A stretch of DNA of 64,000 bases from Hyphomicrobiales bacterium (GCA_900466575.1 UBMP01000004.1:124001-188000), one strand, 5' to 3'; numbered from the stretch's first letter, positions 36,338 to 45,693 are shown. The notes: a model not told the origin generated them from the sequence alone. A program made the numbers and translations.

Positions 36338-37582
36338 TTACTTCGGAACCGCCCAATAAAGCCCTCCGGCCTCGTCATCCGCGATCATCCAGAGCGACCC
36401 GTCCGGCGCTTCCTCGATATCCCGCAGCCTGAACCCCACATCCCAACGCTCCTTCGGCACGGCTCCACCCTTGCCGTCGAAGGCTATGCGCGACAGCGTC
36501 ATGCTGCCGAGTCCGCCGGCGAGGCCGGAGCCGGTCCAGTCCTTGAAGAGGTTGCCGCGGTAGAAGATGAGATCGCTCGGTGCGATGACGGGCGTCCAGT
36601 AGATGACGGGCTTTGTGAGGTCCTGCCGTGTGTCTGGACTCGGGATCGGCACGCCGTTGTAATTGGTAGAATAGGAGACCAGCGGCCAGCCGTAGTTCTT
36701 GCCCGGTTCAATGAGGTTCAGCTCGTCGCCGCCGCGCGGGCCGTGTTCCAGCCCCCAGAGCTTGCCGTCGGGCGAGAAGGCGAGGCCATAGGGGTTGCGG
36801 TGGCCGAGCGTCCAGATTTCGGTGGGGTAGGGGTTCTTGTCCTCGAAGGTGTAGCGACTGATAACGGGCGCCTTCTTTGCGGCCTCTGTGTCGCGCGGCG
36901 GGGCAATGAGCGGAACGGTCTTGGCGCCTTCCTTGTCTGCGAAAGGATTGCCGGGCGCGGCCTTGCCGTCGAGCGTCAGGCGCAGCACCTTGCCGAGCGC
37001 CAGATCCATATCCTGCGCCGGCGTCATGCGCTGCCGGTCGCCGACCGCCAGAAACAGGTATTTCCCGTCCGGCGCAAAGGCGACTGCACCGCCAAATTGC
37101 CCGCCATGGCCCTTCGGCATCTCGCGCCAGACGACATTGAGGTCTTTCAGCACGGGCGTATCGCTCTCGGAAAGCGTGGCATGCGCCAGCGCGAGACCTG
37201 AGCCGCCGTCGCCGGGTTCGGCATAGGTGAGATAGACGCCACGATCGGTGTCGAAGCTCGGTGCAAGATAGACGCCGAGCAAGCCGCCCTGTCCCTCATA
37301 TTCCACTTTGGGGACACCGCCGACCTGCAGCTTCTGGCCTTTCTGCGTCACGATCCAGAGTTTGCCCGGCTTTTCCGTCACCAACATCCGCCCATCTGGC
37401 AGGAAGGCGATTTTCCAGGGGTAGTCGAACTGCGTGATCTTCGTCAGCTTGAACGGCAGGTCGGTGCTTTCCTTGACCTTCGCGCCATTGACCTGCGCGA
37501 ATGCGGGTGAGGCGGTCATTGCGGCGGCCGTGGCGGAGAGCGCCGCAAGCGTGATCACTCCGGCGGTCAGGGTCGTCTTCAT
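36338..37582 (-). CDS. PQQ-dependent aldose sugar dehydrogenase, periplasmic
   Basis: The 414-residue precursor has a signal peptide (residues 1-30, ending SPAFAQ) and a six-bladed beta-propeller of the glucose/sorbosone dehydrogenase family. The motifs PWKIAFLPDGRMLVTE, GHGGQFGGAVAFAPDG, GHRNPYGLAFSPDG and EHGPRGGDELN match the family. It probably oxidises a sugar with PQQ in the periplasm; substrate and cofactor are inferred from family. AGGAGG is five bases before the ATG at 37582, so the longer frame to 37804 is not used. Confidence 0.9.
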   Translation of the reverse strand: MKTTLTAGVITLAALSATAAAMTASPAFAQVNGAKVKESTDLPFKLTKITQFDYPWKIAFLPDGRMLVTEKPGKLWIVTQKGQKLQVGGVPKVEYEGQGGLLGVYLAPSFDTDRGVYLTYAEPGDGGSGLALAHATLSESDTPVLKDLNVVWREMPKGHGGQFGGAVAFAPDGKYLFLAVGDRQRMTPAQDMDLALGKVLRLTLDGKAAPGNPFADKEGAKTVPLIAPPRDTEAAKKAPVISRYTFEDKNPYPTEIWTLGHRNPYGLAFSPDGKLWGLEHGPRGGDELNLIEPGKNYGWPLVSYSTNYNGVPIPSPDTRQDLTKPVIYWTPVIAPSDLIFYRGNLFKDWTGSGLAGGLGSMTLSRIAFDGKGGAVPKERWDVGFRLRDIEEAPDGSLWMIADDEAGGLYWAVPK

Positions 37583-37746
37583 ACCATCCTCCTGTGTTTT
37601 GTCAAAAGGGCATATGGGGCCGTCCGATGTCGGTTTCCACCCTGCCGAGACCAAAGGGTCGCATGACACTTCACCAGAATGAATTGGTCGATTGCGATCC
37701 ATCGGCCTAGAAAAAGTAAACCCCCACTTAAATTCGAGCACTTCGC

Positions 37747-38673
37747 ATGTCTTCCTCACCCGCCTCCGGTGTCCAGTCCGGCGACAGCCCCAAGGGCTTT
37801 GCATTTGCCCTGGCAGCCTATTTCCTGTGGGGTTTCCTGCCGCTTTTCATGAAGGCGATTGCTCATATTCCGGCACCCGAGATCATCGCGCATCGCATCA
37901 TCTGGTCGATTCCGGTGGCGGGTGTCGTGCTGATTGCAACGGGCCGCGCGGCTGACCTGAAGGTCGCGTTGAAATCGCCACGCACCCTCATGATGGCAGC
38001 GCTGACGGCTTCCATCATCACGATCAACTGGGGCATCTATGTCTGGTCGATTGCGGCGGGCCGAGCGCTGGAATCCGCGCTCGGTTATTATATCAACCCG
38101 CTTTTCTCGGTCTTTCTCGGCGCAGTCCTGCTGCGCGAAAAGCTCTCGCCTTCGCAATGGGTCGCCATCGGTCTTGCTGTGTGCGCCGTTGCGATCCTGA
38201 CGCTCGAGGCTGGCGGACTGCCCTGGGTGTCGCTGAGCCTTGCGGTGTCCTGGGGCTTTTATGCCTTCTTCCGCAAGACGCTTCCTGTGGGCCCCAACCA
38301 GGGCTTCCTGCTCGAGGTCATGCTGCTGTCCGTTCCCGCCATCGCCTATATCGGCTACCTGGAAACCAGCGGGCAGGGGCATTTTGGCGACACCGGTTAT
38401 GTCGATGTCCTCTGGTTGCTGGCATGCGGCCTGATCACCGCCGTGCCGCTCATCCTCTACGCCAACGGCGCGAAACTCCTGCGGCTGACAACGATCGGCA
38501 TCATGCAATATATTGCGCCGACGATGATCTTCGTCATCGCCGTCTTCGTCTTCAAGGAGCCTTTCGGCCTGTCACAGCTTGTCGCTTTCGCCTTCATCTG
38601 GGCGGCCCTCCTCGTCTTCACGTGGCCGATGATCCGGGCACTCGCCGCACGTCAGTCGGCGAAGCAGGCCTGA
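37747..38673 (+). CDS. rarD: RarD-type DMT superfamily transporter
   Basis: The 308-residue protein is a ten-helix EamA/DMT transporter of the RarD branch, recognised by AYFLWGFLPLFMKAIAHIP, ALGYYINPLFSVFLGAVLL and IMQYIAPTMIFVIAVFVF. RarD was named from chloramphenicol-related phenotypes but the substrate is not settled. Four bases separate it from a second EamA gene on the same strand, so they probably form one transcript. Confidence 0.88.
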   Translation: MSSSPASGVQSGDSPKGFAFALAAYFLWGFLPLFMKAIAHIPAPEIIAHRIIWSIPVAGVVLIATGRAADLKVALKSPRTLMMAALTASIITINWGIYVWSIAAGRALESALGYYINPLFSVFLGAVLLREKLSPSQWVAIGLAVCAVAILTLEAGGLPWVSLSLAVSWGFYAFFRKTLPVGPNQGFLLEVMLLSVPAIAYIGYLETSGQGHFGDTGYVDVLWLLACGLITAVPLILYANGAKLLRLTTIGIMQYIAPTMIFVIAVFVFKEPFGLSQLVAFAFIWAALLVFTWPMIRALAARQSAKQA

Positions 38674-38677
38674 GCCG

Positions 38678-39571
38678 ATGCCGATCCATGAAGTGGCCGC
38701 ACTTGTCGGCGCGTTCCTCTGGGCCGTCACCGGCATCATCGCCACCGTGCCCGTCAACCATCTGGGTGCATACACTTTCTCGCGCTACCGCATGACAGCG
38801 GTGCTTGCCATGTTGACCGTCTACCTGACGGTCACCGGCAAATGGCACTGGCTGGAAGCCTGGCAGGTCGCGCCCGTGCTGCTCTCGGGGCTCGCCGGAA
38901 TCTTCATCGGCGACGTCGTGCTCTTTGCCACGCTCGCCCGCATGGGGCCGCGCCGCACGTCGATCCTCTTCGCCATGCATGCGCCGCTGTCGATCCTGCT
39001 TGGTTGGCTCTTCCTCGGTGAAACGCTGACGCCGCTGGGCCTCTCAGGCGCCGGTGTCGCCTTTGCAGGTGTGCTTCTGGCCATCGTTTTCGGCAAGCGC
39101 CGCTCGCAGCTTCATCAATGGGAAAGCGTCAAGGGCCCGCTCTGGCAGGGCGTTGCGCTGGGCCTTTTGGCGGCTGTGGGTCAGGCGGCTGGCTCCATCC
39201 TCGCCCGCCCGGTGATGGAAACCGGCATCGATCCTTTCCTCATCTCCTTCTACCGCGTCGGCATTTCGATCATCGCGTTCAACCTCTTCCGGCTTGCGCC
39301 GCTGGAGATGGTCGTGCCGAAAGGCCCGCTGACGCCGAGGATCGCCGCCTACACCGCGTTTGTCGGCTTCGTCGGCATGATGCTCGGCATGACGCTGATC
39401 CTCTACGCGCTCGCCGGCGGCAAGGTCGGCATCGTCTCTACGCTTGCGGCCACCGCACCCGCGTTGCAGCTCCCGCTGATCTGGTTGCGGACTAAGGAAG
39501 CGCCGGCGCCCGGCGCCTGGATGGGAGCCTTCCTGGTCGTGATCGGCAGCGCGCTGATCTTCATGCGGTGA
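38678..39571 (+). CDS. EamA-family transporter
   Basis: The 297-residue membrane protein has two EamA repeats (VGAFLWAVTGIIATVPVNHL in the first, AVGQAAGSILARPVM in the second) and ten predicted helices. It is likely a small-metabolite exporter, but the substrate cannot be read from the sequence. It follows rarD by four bases; the 3' end overlaps the convergent 119-residue gene by 11 bases. Confidence 0.85.
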   Translation: MPIHEVAALVGAFLWAVTGIIATVPVNHLGAYTFSRYRMTAVLAMLTVYLTVTGKWHWLEAWQVAPVLLSGLAGIFIGDVVLFATLARMGPRRTSILFAMHAPLSILLGWLFLGETLTPLGLSGAGVAFAGVLLAIVFGKRRSQLHQWESVKGPLWQGVALGLLAAVGQAAGSILARPVMETGIDPFLISFYRVGISIIAFNLFRLAPLEMVVPKGPLTPRIAAYTAFVGFVGMMLGMTLILYALAGGKVGIVSTLAATAPALQLPLIWLRTKEAPAPGAWMGAFLVVIGSALIFMR

Positions 39572-39920
39572 CGCCGGGGACATCCTTAAGCGCAAACCAG
39601 ACCGGAATGCCGCGTTCCCGCGCCAGCCGAACATCATTGTCCGCTCCCGTCGATGCGCCGGGAAGACGCAGCACGCCTTCGCATAGTTGCAGCAGCCGAT
39701 GCGCCGTCGGGTGGAAGATCTCCTCGTAAAGCGCATCGCCGATCGTTGCGCCGCCGGCCGCATGCCAGATGGGTAGGGCGACCCATTCCCCGATCATCGG
39801 AATGTGCCCGGCCATGAAGAGCGCGTAGGACGGCGCCTCCAGCCGCTTCAGGTTTTCCGCCATTTTCTGCGGATCGTCTCCGGTTCCGGATCGGTAGGGG
39901 CCGGCAATCAGGATCAACAT
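39561..39920 (-). CDS. Small nucleoside-deoxyribosyltransferase-like protein
   Basis: The 119-residue protein begins LILIAGPYRSGTGDDPQKMAEN and ends RLPGASTGADNDVRLARERGIPVWF. This looks like the Rossmann-type fold of the nucleoside 2-deoxyribosyltransferase superfamily (DUF4406-like), where a GPY/GPM start and a GAxxE/D-type late motif are typical. It is shorter than catalytic members, so activity is uncertain. GAGGAG is six bases before the ATG. It is divergent from the DeoR regulator with a shared operator, so that regulator probably controls it. Confidence 0.55.
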   Translation of the reverse strand: MLILIAGPYRSGTGDDPQKMAENLKRLEAPSYALFMAGHIPMIGEWVALPIWHAAGGATIGDALYEEIFHPTAHRLLQLCEGVLRLPGASTGADNDVRLARERGIPVWFALKDVPGVTA

Positions 39921-39939
39921 GTCTTACTCCTCGGTCTCG

Positions 39940-40007
39940 TTTCACGAATAATCCAGAAATGAATTGAAATTTCTCGTTTTCAGGATTAAATAGGATAAAT
40001 CGTGAAA
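39940..40007. promoter_or_regulatory. Inverted-repeat operator in the DeoR divergent promoter
   Basis: TTTCACGAATAATCC (39940-39954) and GGATAAATCGTGAAA (39993-40007) are inverted copies that match at 13 of 15 positions with 38 bases between. A third half-site, TTCGTGAA, lies at 40010-40017. The pair brackets the divergent promoter region, where an autoregulating DeoR repressor would bind two sites and could form a loop. Confidence 0.55.
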
Positions 40008-40028
40008 ATTCGTGAAGAGTCAAGAGCC

Positions 40029-40805
40029 ATGCTGACGAGTGAAAGAAAAGGCCTCATCCTCGAAACCCTTCGCCGCGACGGGCGGCTGGTTGCCAAGACC
40101 TTCGCGTTGGAACTCGCTCTCTCAGAAGATACGATCCGCAAGGACTTGCGGGACATGGCTGCGGAGGGGCTTTTGGCGCGCGTTCACGGTGGTGCGCTGC
40201 CGCTTTCCAGCCCGTTGCCGGATTTCGCGGCGAGGACGGGTCTGGCACATTCTGAAAAGAAGGCGCTGGGGCGCGCAGCCGCCTCGCTGGTGCAACCGGG
40301 CAGCACCGTCTTTTTCGACGGCGGCACCACGAATGCGGAACTCATCCGCGCACTGCCGGAAACGATCGCGTTCACGGCGATCACGCATAGCCCCACGATT
40401 GCCGCCGAGTTCGAGCGGCTGAAAAACGTCGAGGTGAACCTGATTGGCGGCCGGCTCTACCGCCATTCCATGGTGGCGGTCGGGACTGAAGCGGCGATCG
40501 CAATCGGCATGATCCGGCCTGATCTGTTTTTCATGGGCGCGACGGCCGCCAATGTCGCCGCCGGCTTTTCCACGGGCGATGCGGAAGAGGCTTCCATCAA
40601 GCGCCTGATCGCGCGCCAATCACGCGATGTCTGGATACTTCTGACCGTCGAGAAGGTCGGACTGCAGTCGCCAGTCACAATCATGCCGCTCGCGGAGGCG
40701 ACAGGCGTCGTGCTCGCGGCACCCGCAGGAGAAAGCGAGCTTGCCATGTTTGAGCAGGCCGGAATTTCGGTTCGAAAGGCCGAAGCCGTTACAGCTTCTC
40801 GATGA
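40029..40805 (+). CDS. DeoR/GlpR-family transcriptional regulator
   Basis: The 258-residue repressor has the N-terminal DeoR HTH (MLTSERKGLILETLRRDGRL, then SEDTIRKDLRDMAAEG) and the linker RVHGGALPL, followed by the DeoRC sugar-phosphate sensing domain with GGTTNAELIRALP. The ligand is unknown; family members sense phosphorylated sugars. The ATG at 40029 gives the usual family start, but the in-frame GTG at 40002 has AGGA at a good distance and overlaps the operator. The 3' end overlaps the convergent LOG gene by 17 bases. Confidence 0.88.
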   Translation: MLTSERKGLILETLRRDGRLVAKTFALELALSEDTIRKDLRDMAAEGLLARVHGGALPLSSPLPDFAARTGLAHSEKKALGRAAASLVQPGSTVFFDGGTTNAELIRALPETIAFTAITHSPTIAAEFERLKNVEVNLIGGRLYRHSMVAVGTEAAIAIGMIRPDLFFMGATAANVAAGFSTGDAEEASIKRLIARQSRDVWILLTVEKVGLQSPVTIMPLAEATGVVLAAPAGESELAMFEQAGISVRKAEAVTASR

Positions 40806-41400
40806 TCGCCTGATCCGCGCCATTGGCCCGGCCCGCGGCCAGGATCGCCGGCACGATGTCTTCCGCGCTGTCGATCACCAGGGGCTGCACAAGATGGCTG
40901 GTGTGGACGAAGCCCTGGCCTCGCATATGGTCGAGGAGCGACAGCATCGGGTCCCAGAAACCGTTGATATTGGCGAACACCATCGGCTTGCGGTGGCGGC
41001 CGAGCTGCGCCCAGGTCATGATCTCGACGATCTCTTCCAATGTCCCGATACCACCGGGAAGCGTGACGAACGCGTCAGCCTCCTCGAACATGCGGTGCTT
41101 GCGCTGGTGCATGTCGGCGGTGACAATGACTTCGGTCAGGGCCGTCAGTTCGTGCTTGGACGCTTCCTTATCCATGAGGAATTCGGGAATGATTCCAAGG
41201 ACCTTGCCGCCATGCGACATAACGCCGGAGGCAACTGCGCCCATGATGCCGCGCATGCCGCCGCCATAGACCAGGCGGAGGCCGTTTTGGGCAATGGCTT
41301 TGCCCAGCGCGCGGCCGGCTTCCATATGGGAGGGATCGCGCCCCGGCTGCGAGCCGCAATAGACGCAGATGTTTCGAATCTCAGATTTGTTTTCGGTCAT
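40789..41400 (-). CDS. LOG-family cytokinin riboside 5'-monophosphate phosphoribohydrolase-like protein
   Basis: The 203-residue protein has the family motifs GGGMRGIMGAV and PGGIGTLEE (residues about 109-117), typical of the TIGR00730 Rossmann group that releases free bases from nucleoside 5'-monophosphates. It was often misnamed lysine decarboxylase. In plant-associated bacteria this activity can make cytokinin, but a housekeeping nucleotide role is equally possible. The ATG at 41400 is preferred over the long upstream frame to 41616. Confidence 0.88.
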   Translation of the reverse strand: MTENKSEIRNICVYCGSQPGRDPSHMEAGRALGKAIAQNGLRLVYGGGMRGIMGAVASGVMSHGGKVLGIIPEFLMDKEASKHELTALTEVIVTADMHQRKHRMFEEADAFVTLPGGIGTLEEIVEIMTWAQLGRHRKPMVFANINGFWDPMLSLLDHMRGQGFVHTSHLVQPLVIDSAEDIVPAILAAGRANGADQAIIEKL

Positions 41401-41564
41401 GATCCGACCATGGCCTTTCGTCGAGACCCCCGTCAAGAACGAGCCCGCCCCGTTAACCGGATTTCGTTGAAATACCTTGTGAAACCATGGAGAAGAGTTT
41501 AGCTCTTGTCGCATGGGGATATGCTGCCCGCAACGTCGGAGCAGGCGCTCGTTTGGAGACAGAA

Positions 41565-43682
41565 ATGCAGAACAATCGCGCCATCTGGCTCGCGATCCTG
41601 GTGCTTGTGATTGCATCGGCCGTCATGATCTTTTTCGTGCTGCCGCAAATCAACGGCAAGAACGTCGCCGGCGACACGGCGAAGACTGTGACCGATACTG
41701 CGAAATCCGCTGCTGACAGCGTTGCCGACACGACCCCCAAGGCGACCGGCGCTGCGTCCGGTGCGGAACTCCTGCAGAAGATGAATCGGCTGAAGGCCGA
41801 TGCCGGCGCCGCCTCGGAAAGCCTGCGCGCCCTCTATGCCAATGGCAAGGTTCCCACGGACGCCGAACTGGCCGATGCCAAGGCAAAGCTCCAGGCTGCT
41901 CTTCAGGCCATCGCCGACTTCAAGGCGCCGGAAGGCGCTGATGCGACGGTTGGCGGTCTGGTGACCGGCCTGTCAGCCAGCGCGACTAAAGCGCTTTCAG
42001 CGCTGAAATCGATGCCGGATGATGCCGGCAAGGCGGCAGATGCCGCTTCGCAGATCGCCGCCCTCTTCAGCGACAAGACGGCGCGCAATGCTACGCCACC
42101 CGCGGCGACGGCGGCTCCGGCGGCCGATGCGGCGCTGCCGACGTTTGACGTCCTGCGCGTCGAGAAGGACGGTTCTACCGTGATTGCCGGCGGTGCGTCG
42201 CCGAAGACCAAGGTCGAGGTTATGGATGGCGATAAAGTCATCGGCTCGGCAACAGCCGGGGACAGCGGCGACTTCGCCATCGCACTCGACAAGCCGCTTG
42301 AGCCCGGCGACCATTCGCTGGTTCTGAAGGCAACGGGCACGGACGGCAAGGCCGCCACATCGGCCGAAGTCGCGACGGTCTCGGTTCCGAATGGCAAGGA
42401 CGGCAAACTGCTCGCCATGGTCACCAAGCCGGGCGAAGCGAGCCGGATACTCACCAAGCCGGAAGGCGACAAACAGGTTGCCCAGGCCAGCCCGGCCGAT
42501 GGCACCCAGCCTGCAGGCGGTAACGGGCCTGCAACGGACCTGCCGCCGCTGCCCGACGCCTCGAAGACCCTCGCCACCAGCGCGCCGGCTGTTCCTGCCG
42601 CCCCGCAGACTGCGCCCGCCGCCGCTGATGCGTCGCAGAAGCCCGCCGAGGCTGCCGCCATCCGCATTGACGCGGTCGAGATCGAAGGGGACAAGATCTT
42701 CGTCGCTGGCAGCACCCGCCCGCAGACGACGGTTCAGGTCTTCGCCGATGACAAGCTGATCGAGACGACGAAGTCGTCCGATAGCGGACATTTCGAAGCC
42801 GAGAACACGATGCCGCTTTCCACCGGCAACCATATCATCCGTGCCGACCTGATGGACCAGACGGGTTCGAAGGTTGTAGTCCGCGCTTCCGTTCCCTTCA
42901 ATCGGCCGGCTGGCGATCAGGTCTCCGTTGTCGCGGATACTGCCAAGCCTGCCGGCGCCACGACGGTAAATTCGACCTCCCAGCCTGTTGTTGCCCAACT
43001 CGAACAGCTTCGCGAAGAGGCTGCCAAGGCGCTCGTGCTGTTGAAGGGCCTGTTTGCCGACGGAAAGACGCCGGCGAAGGATCAACTGGCTGCGGCGCGG
43101 TCGGCGACCCAGATCACCCTCAAGGCGCTGTCCGACTTCAAGCCTGCCGCCGATGCCGGTGCAGATGTTGCAGCCCTTGCCGCGAAGGTCGGCAAGTCGG
43201 CTGGCGACGCCCTGAAGCTGCTGCAGGCGGCCGGCGACGACCCGAAGGCTGTCGGCGCTGCGATTGCTTCCATCGAGGCAGCCGCACGTGATGCCATGCC
43301 GGATGTCGCCAAGCCGGCGGCCCCCGCCGCTCCGGCTGCCGAAACCAGCGCGGCCGCAGCACCGGCCACGGATACGCAGCAGGCGGCGAACGCGTCTCCC
43401 GCGTCGACGGAAGCCGGCAATGCGCCGAAGTCGATCGAGCAGGCCCCGTTGAAGGAAAGCAAGGACAGCGTCATCATCCGAAAGGGCGATACTCTCTGGC
43501 AGATTTCGCGCCGCGTGTATGGCCGCGGCGTGCGCTACACGACCATCTACCTTGCCAATCAGGACCTGATCGACAATCCGAATCGCATCGCCCCAGGCCA
43601 GGTCTTCGGCGTGCCGGGCAAGGTCTCGCAGTCCGACGAGGACGCAGAGAAGGCCAATCGCGAGCTTCGGAAGAAGCACTGA
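41565..43682 (+). CDS. LysM envelope protein with mirrored repeats (705 aa)
   Basis: An N-terminal membrane helix (residues 7-28) anchors a long extracytoplasmic region. A helical segment A (about 69-168, with ALYANGKVPTDAELADAK) is followed by an Ig-like segment B (about 192-275), an Ala/Pro linker, a second Ig-like segment B' (about 368-445) and a second helical segment A' (about 476-575, with GLFADGKTPAKDQLAAAR). A LysM domain (about 636-683, VIIRKGDTLWQISRRVYGRG) and a charged tail end it. The LysM should bind peptidoglycan. GGAG is six bases from the ATG; the frame start at 41487 is rejected. A strong terminator follows. Confidence 0.85.
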   Translation: MQNNRAIWLAILVLVIASAVMIFFVLPQINGKNVAGDTAKTVTDTAKSAADSVADTTPKATGAASGAELLQKMNRLKADAGAASESLRALYANGKVPTDAELADAKAKLQAALQAIADFKAPEGADATVGGLVTGLSASATKALSALKSMPDDAGKAADAASQIAALFSDKTARNATPPAATAAPAADAALPTFDVLRVEKDGSTVIAGGASPKTKVEVMDGDKVIGSATAGDSGDFAIALDKPLEPGDHSLVLKATGTDGKAATSAEVATVSVPNGKDGKLLAMVTKPGEASRILTKPEGDKQVAQASPADGTQPAGGNGPATDLPPLPDASKTLATSAPAVPAAPQTAPAAADASQKPAEAAAIRIDAVEIEGDKIFVAGSTRPQTTVQVFADDKLIETTKSSDSGHFEAENTMPLSTGNHIIRADLMDQTGSKVVVRASVPFNRPAGDQVSVVADTAKPAGATTVNSTSQPVVAQLEQLREEAAKALVLLKGLFADGKTPAKDQLAAARSATQITLKALSDFKPAADAGADVAALAAKVGKSAGDALKLLQAAGDDPKAVGAAIASIEAAARDAMPDVAKPAAPAAPAAETSAAAAPATDTQQAANASPASTEAGNAPKSIEQAPLKESKDSVIIRKGDTLWQISRRVYGRGVRYTTIYLANQDLIDNPNRIAPGQVFGVPGKVSQSDEDAEKANRELRKKH

Positions 43683-43728
43683 ATTTATCGATGCCTGCGG
43701 GATTGCAGGCGGCGACAGCAAGCCTTAT

Positions 43729-43770
43729 GTGAAAAGCGCGGCTCCCGGGGATGGGAGCCGCGCTTTTCAC
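43729..43770. terminator. 18-bp perfect hairpin terminator
   Basis: GTGAAAAGCGCGGCTCCC (43729-43746) and GGGAGCCGCGCTTTTCAC (43753-43770) are perfectly complementary with a GGGGAT loop. The AAAA and TTTT are inside the stem, so it can terminate in both directions. It separates the LysM gene from the ABC transporter, and it excludes the frame start at 43729 for that gene. Confidence 0.85.
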
Positions 43771-43806
43771 TTGAGCAGCAAAAAAATCCACAGGGCAGGG
43801 CGCTTC

Positions 43807-45693
43807 ATGGCAGGCGAACAGAAAACCGTTTCGGCGGATGACAGCAATCCGCTGACGACGATCCGCAACCTATGGCCCTATATGTGGCCGTCCGAGCGCC
43901 CGGACCTGAAGATGCGCGTCGTGTGGGCGACGGTGTATCTCATCGTCTCCAAGGCGGTGCTGATCATGGTGCCGTATCTTTTCAAATGGACGACGGATGC
44001 GCTGAACGGCAAGAGCTCGGCGCCGAATTTCCTGCCGCAGATCCTGGTGGGTGCCGTCATGCTGGTGCTTGCCTATAATCTCTTCCGTCTCGTGCAGGCC
44101 GGTCTCAACCAGCTTCGCGACGCGCTTTTTGCCAGCGTCGGCCAATATGCTGTGCGCAAGCTCGCCTATCGCACCTTTGTCCACATGCATGAACTGTCGC
44201 TGCGCTTCCATCTGGAACGTCGAACGGGCGGCCTCTCCCGGATCATCGAACGTGGCACGAAGGGTATCGAAACCATCGTTCGGTTCACCATTCTCAATTC
44301 GATCCCGACGCTCATCGAGTTCCTGCTGACGGCGATCATCTTCTGGTGGGGCTACGGCTTCTCCTATCTCTTCGTGACGGCCATGACGGTCTGGCTCTAC
44401 ATCTGGTTCACGGTGCGGGCCAGCGACTGGCGCATCAACATCCGCCGCACGATGAATAATTCGGACACCGAGGCCAACACGAAGGCCATCGACTCGCTCC
44501 TCAACTTCGAGACTGTGAAGTATTTCGGCAATGAGGAGATGGAAGCCAAGCGTTTCGATGCGTCCATGGAACGCTATGAAAAGGCCGCTACCCAAGTCTG
44601 GACCTCGCTCGGCTGGCTGAACTTCGGCCAGGCTGTCATCTTCGGCGTCGGCACGGCAGTCATGATGGTCATGTCAGCGATCTCGGTGAAGAATGGCACG
44701 CACACGCTAGGCGATTTCGTCTTTATCAATGCCATGCTGATGCAGCTTTCCGTCCCGCTGAACTTCATCGGCTTCGTCTACCGCGAAATCCGGCAGGGGC
44801 TTACCGATATCGAGCAGATGTTCGAACTGCTGGATGTGAAGGCGGAAGTGGTCGACAAGCCGGGTGCCATAGACCTGAAGATCGAGCGCGGCGAGATCGA
44901 GTTCGACAACGTCCACTTCGCCTATGACCCGCAGCGGCCTATCCTGAAGGGTATTTCCTTCAAGGTGCCGGCCGGAAAGACGATTGCCGTCGTCGGGCCA
45001 TCGGGCGCGGGCAAGTCGACGATCTCGCGGCTTCTTTATCGCTTCTACGACGTGCAGGACGGCTCGGTGAAGATCGATGGTCAGAATGTGCGCGACGTCA
45101 CCCAGAAATCGCTGCGCGCCGGCATCGGCATGGTGCCGCAGGATACGGTCCTCTTCAACGACACGATCGCCTATAACATCCGCTATGGCCGACCCTCGGC
45201 CAGCGAAGCCGAGGTCGAACAGGCGGCGGAAATCGCGCAGGTCGGCAACTTCATCCGCTCGCTGCCGGAAGGCTTCAAGACCATGGTCGGCGAGCGCGGG
45301 CTGAAGCTCTCGGGTGGGGAAAAGCAGCGCGTGGCCATTGCCCGCACCATCCTCAAAAGCCCGCCCATCCTCATGCTGGACGAGGCAACCTCGGCGCTTG
45401 ACACCGGCACGGAGCAGGAAATCCAGGCAGCGCTGGATGAGGTTTCCAAGAACCGGACCACGCTCATCATCGCACATCGCCTCTCGACAGTCATAAACGC
45501 GGACGAGATCATCGTCTTGAAGGATGGCATGATCGCCGAGCGCGGTACGCATGCGCAGCTTCTGGAGCACAAGGGTCTGTACGAGCGAATGTGGAACCGC
45601 CAGCGCGAAGCGGTGCAGGCGGAAGCCAAGCTGAAGGAAGTGCGTGAAAGCGACGATCTTGGCATCGTCATTCGGAAGGAACCGGCGCGCTGA
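43807..45693 (+). CDS. Atm1-type ABC exporter (heavy-metal/glutathione branch)
   Basis: The 628-residue half-transporter has six membrane helices (about residues 40-330) fused to an ATPase domain with Walker A GPSGAGKST (about 399-407), signature LSGGEKQRV and Walker B ILMLDEATS. The sequence SLLNFETVKYFGNEEMEAKRF is typical of the mitochondrial Atm1-related branch. Alphaproteobacterial Atm1-like proteins export glutathione-metal or sulfur compounds. The ATG at 43807 lies after the terminator hairpin and was chosen for that reason. Confidence 0.93.
   Translation: MAGEQKTVSADDSNPLTTIRNLWPYMWPSERPDLKMRVVWATVYLIVSKAVLIMVPYLFKWTTDALNGKSSAPNFLPQILVGAVMLVLAYNLFRLVQAGLNQLRDALFASVGQYAVRKLAYRTFVHMHELSLRFHLERRTGGLSRIIERGTKGIETIVRFTILNSIPTLIEFLLTAIIFWWGYGFSYLFVTAMTVWLYIWFTVRASDWRINIRRTMNNSDTEANTKAIDSLLNFETVKYFGNEEMEAKRFDASMERYEKAATQVWTSLGWLNFGQAVIFGVGTAVMMVMSAISVKNGTHTLGDFVFINAMLMQLSVPLNFIGFVYREIRQGLTDIEQMFELLDVKAEVVDKPGAIDLKIERGEIEFDNVHFAYDPQRPILKGISFKVPAGKTIAVVGPSGAGKSTISRLLYRFYDVQDGSVKIDGQNVRDVTQKSLRAGIGMVPQDTVLFNDTIAYNIRYGRPSASEAEVEQAAEIAQVGNFIRSLPEGFKTMVGERGLKLSGGEKQRVAIARTILKSPPILMLDEATSALDTGTEQEIQAALDEVSKNRTTLIIAHRLSTVINADEIIVLKDGMIAERGTHAQLLEHKGLYERMWNRQREAVQAEAKLKEVRESDDLGIVIRKEPAR

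Noticed and set aside
40789-41400. Lysine decarboxylase
   Set aside because: The PGGIGTLEE motif belongs to the LOG phosphoribohydrolase family; the old annotation is an error.
41997-43721. A 574-codon minus-strand frame opposite the LysM protein
   Set aside because: Antisense to an Ala-rich gene, whose codons produce long open antisense frames.
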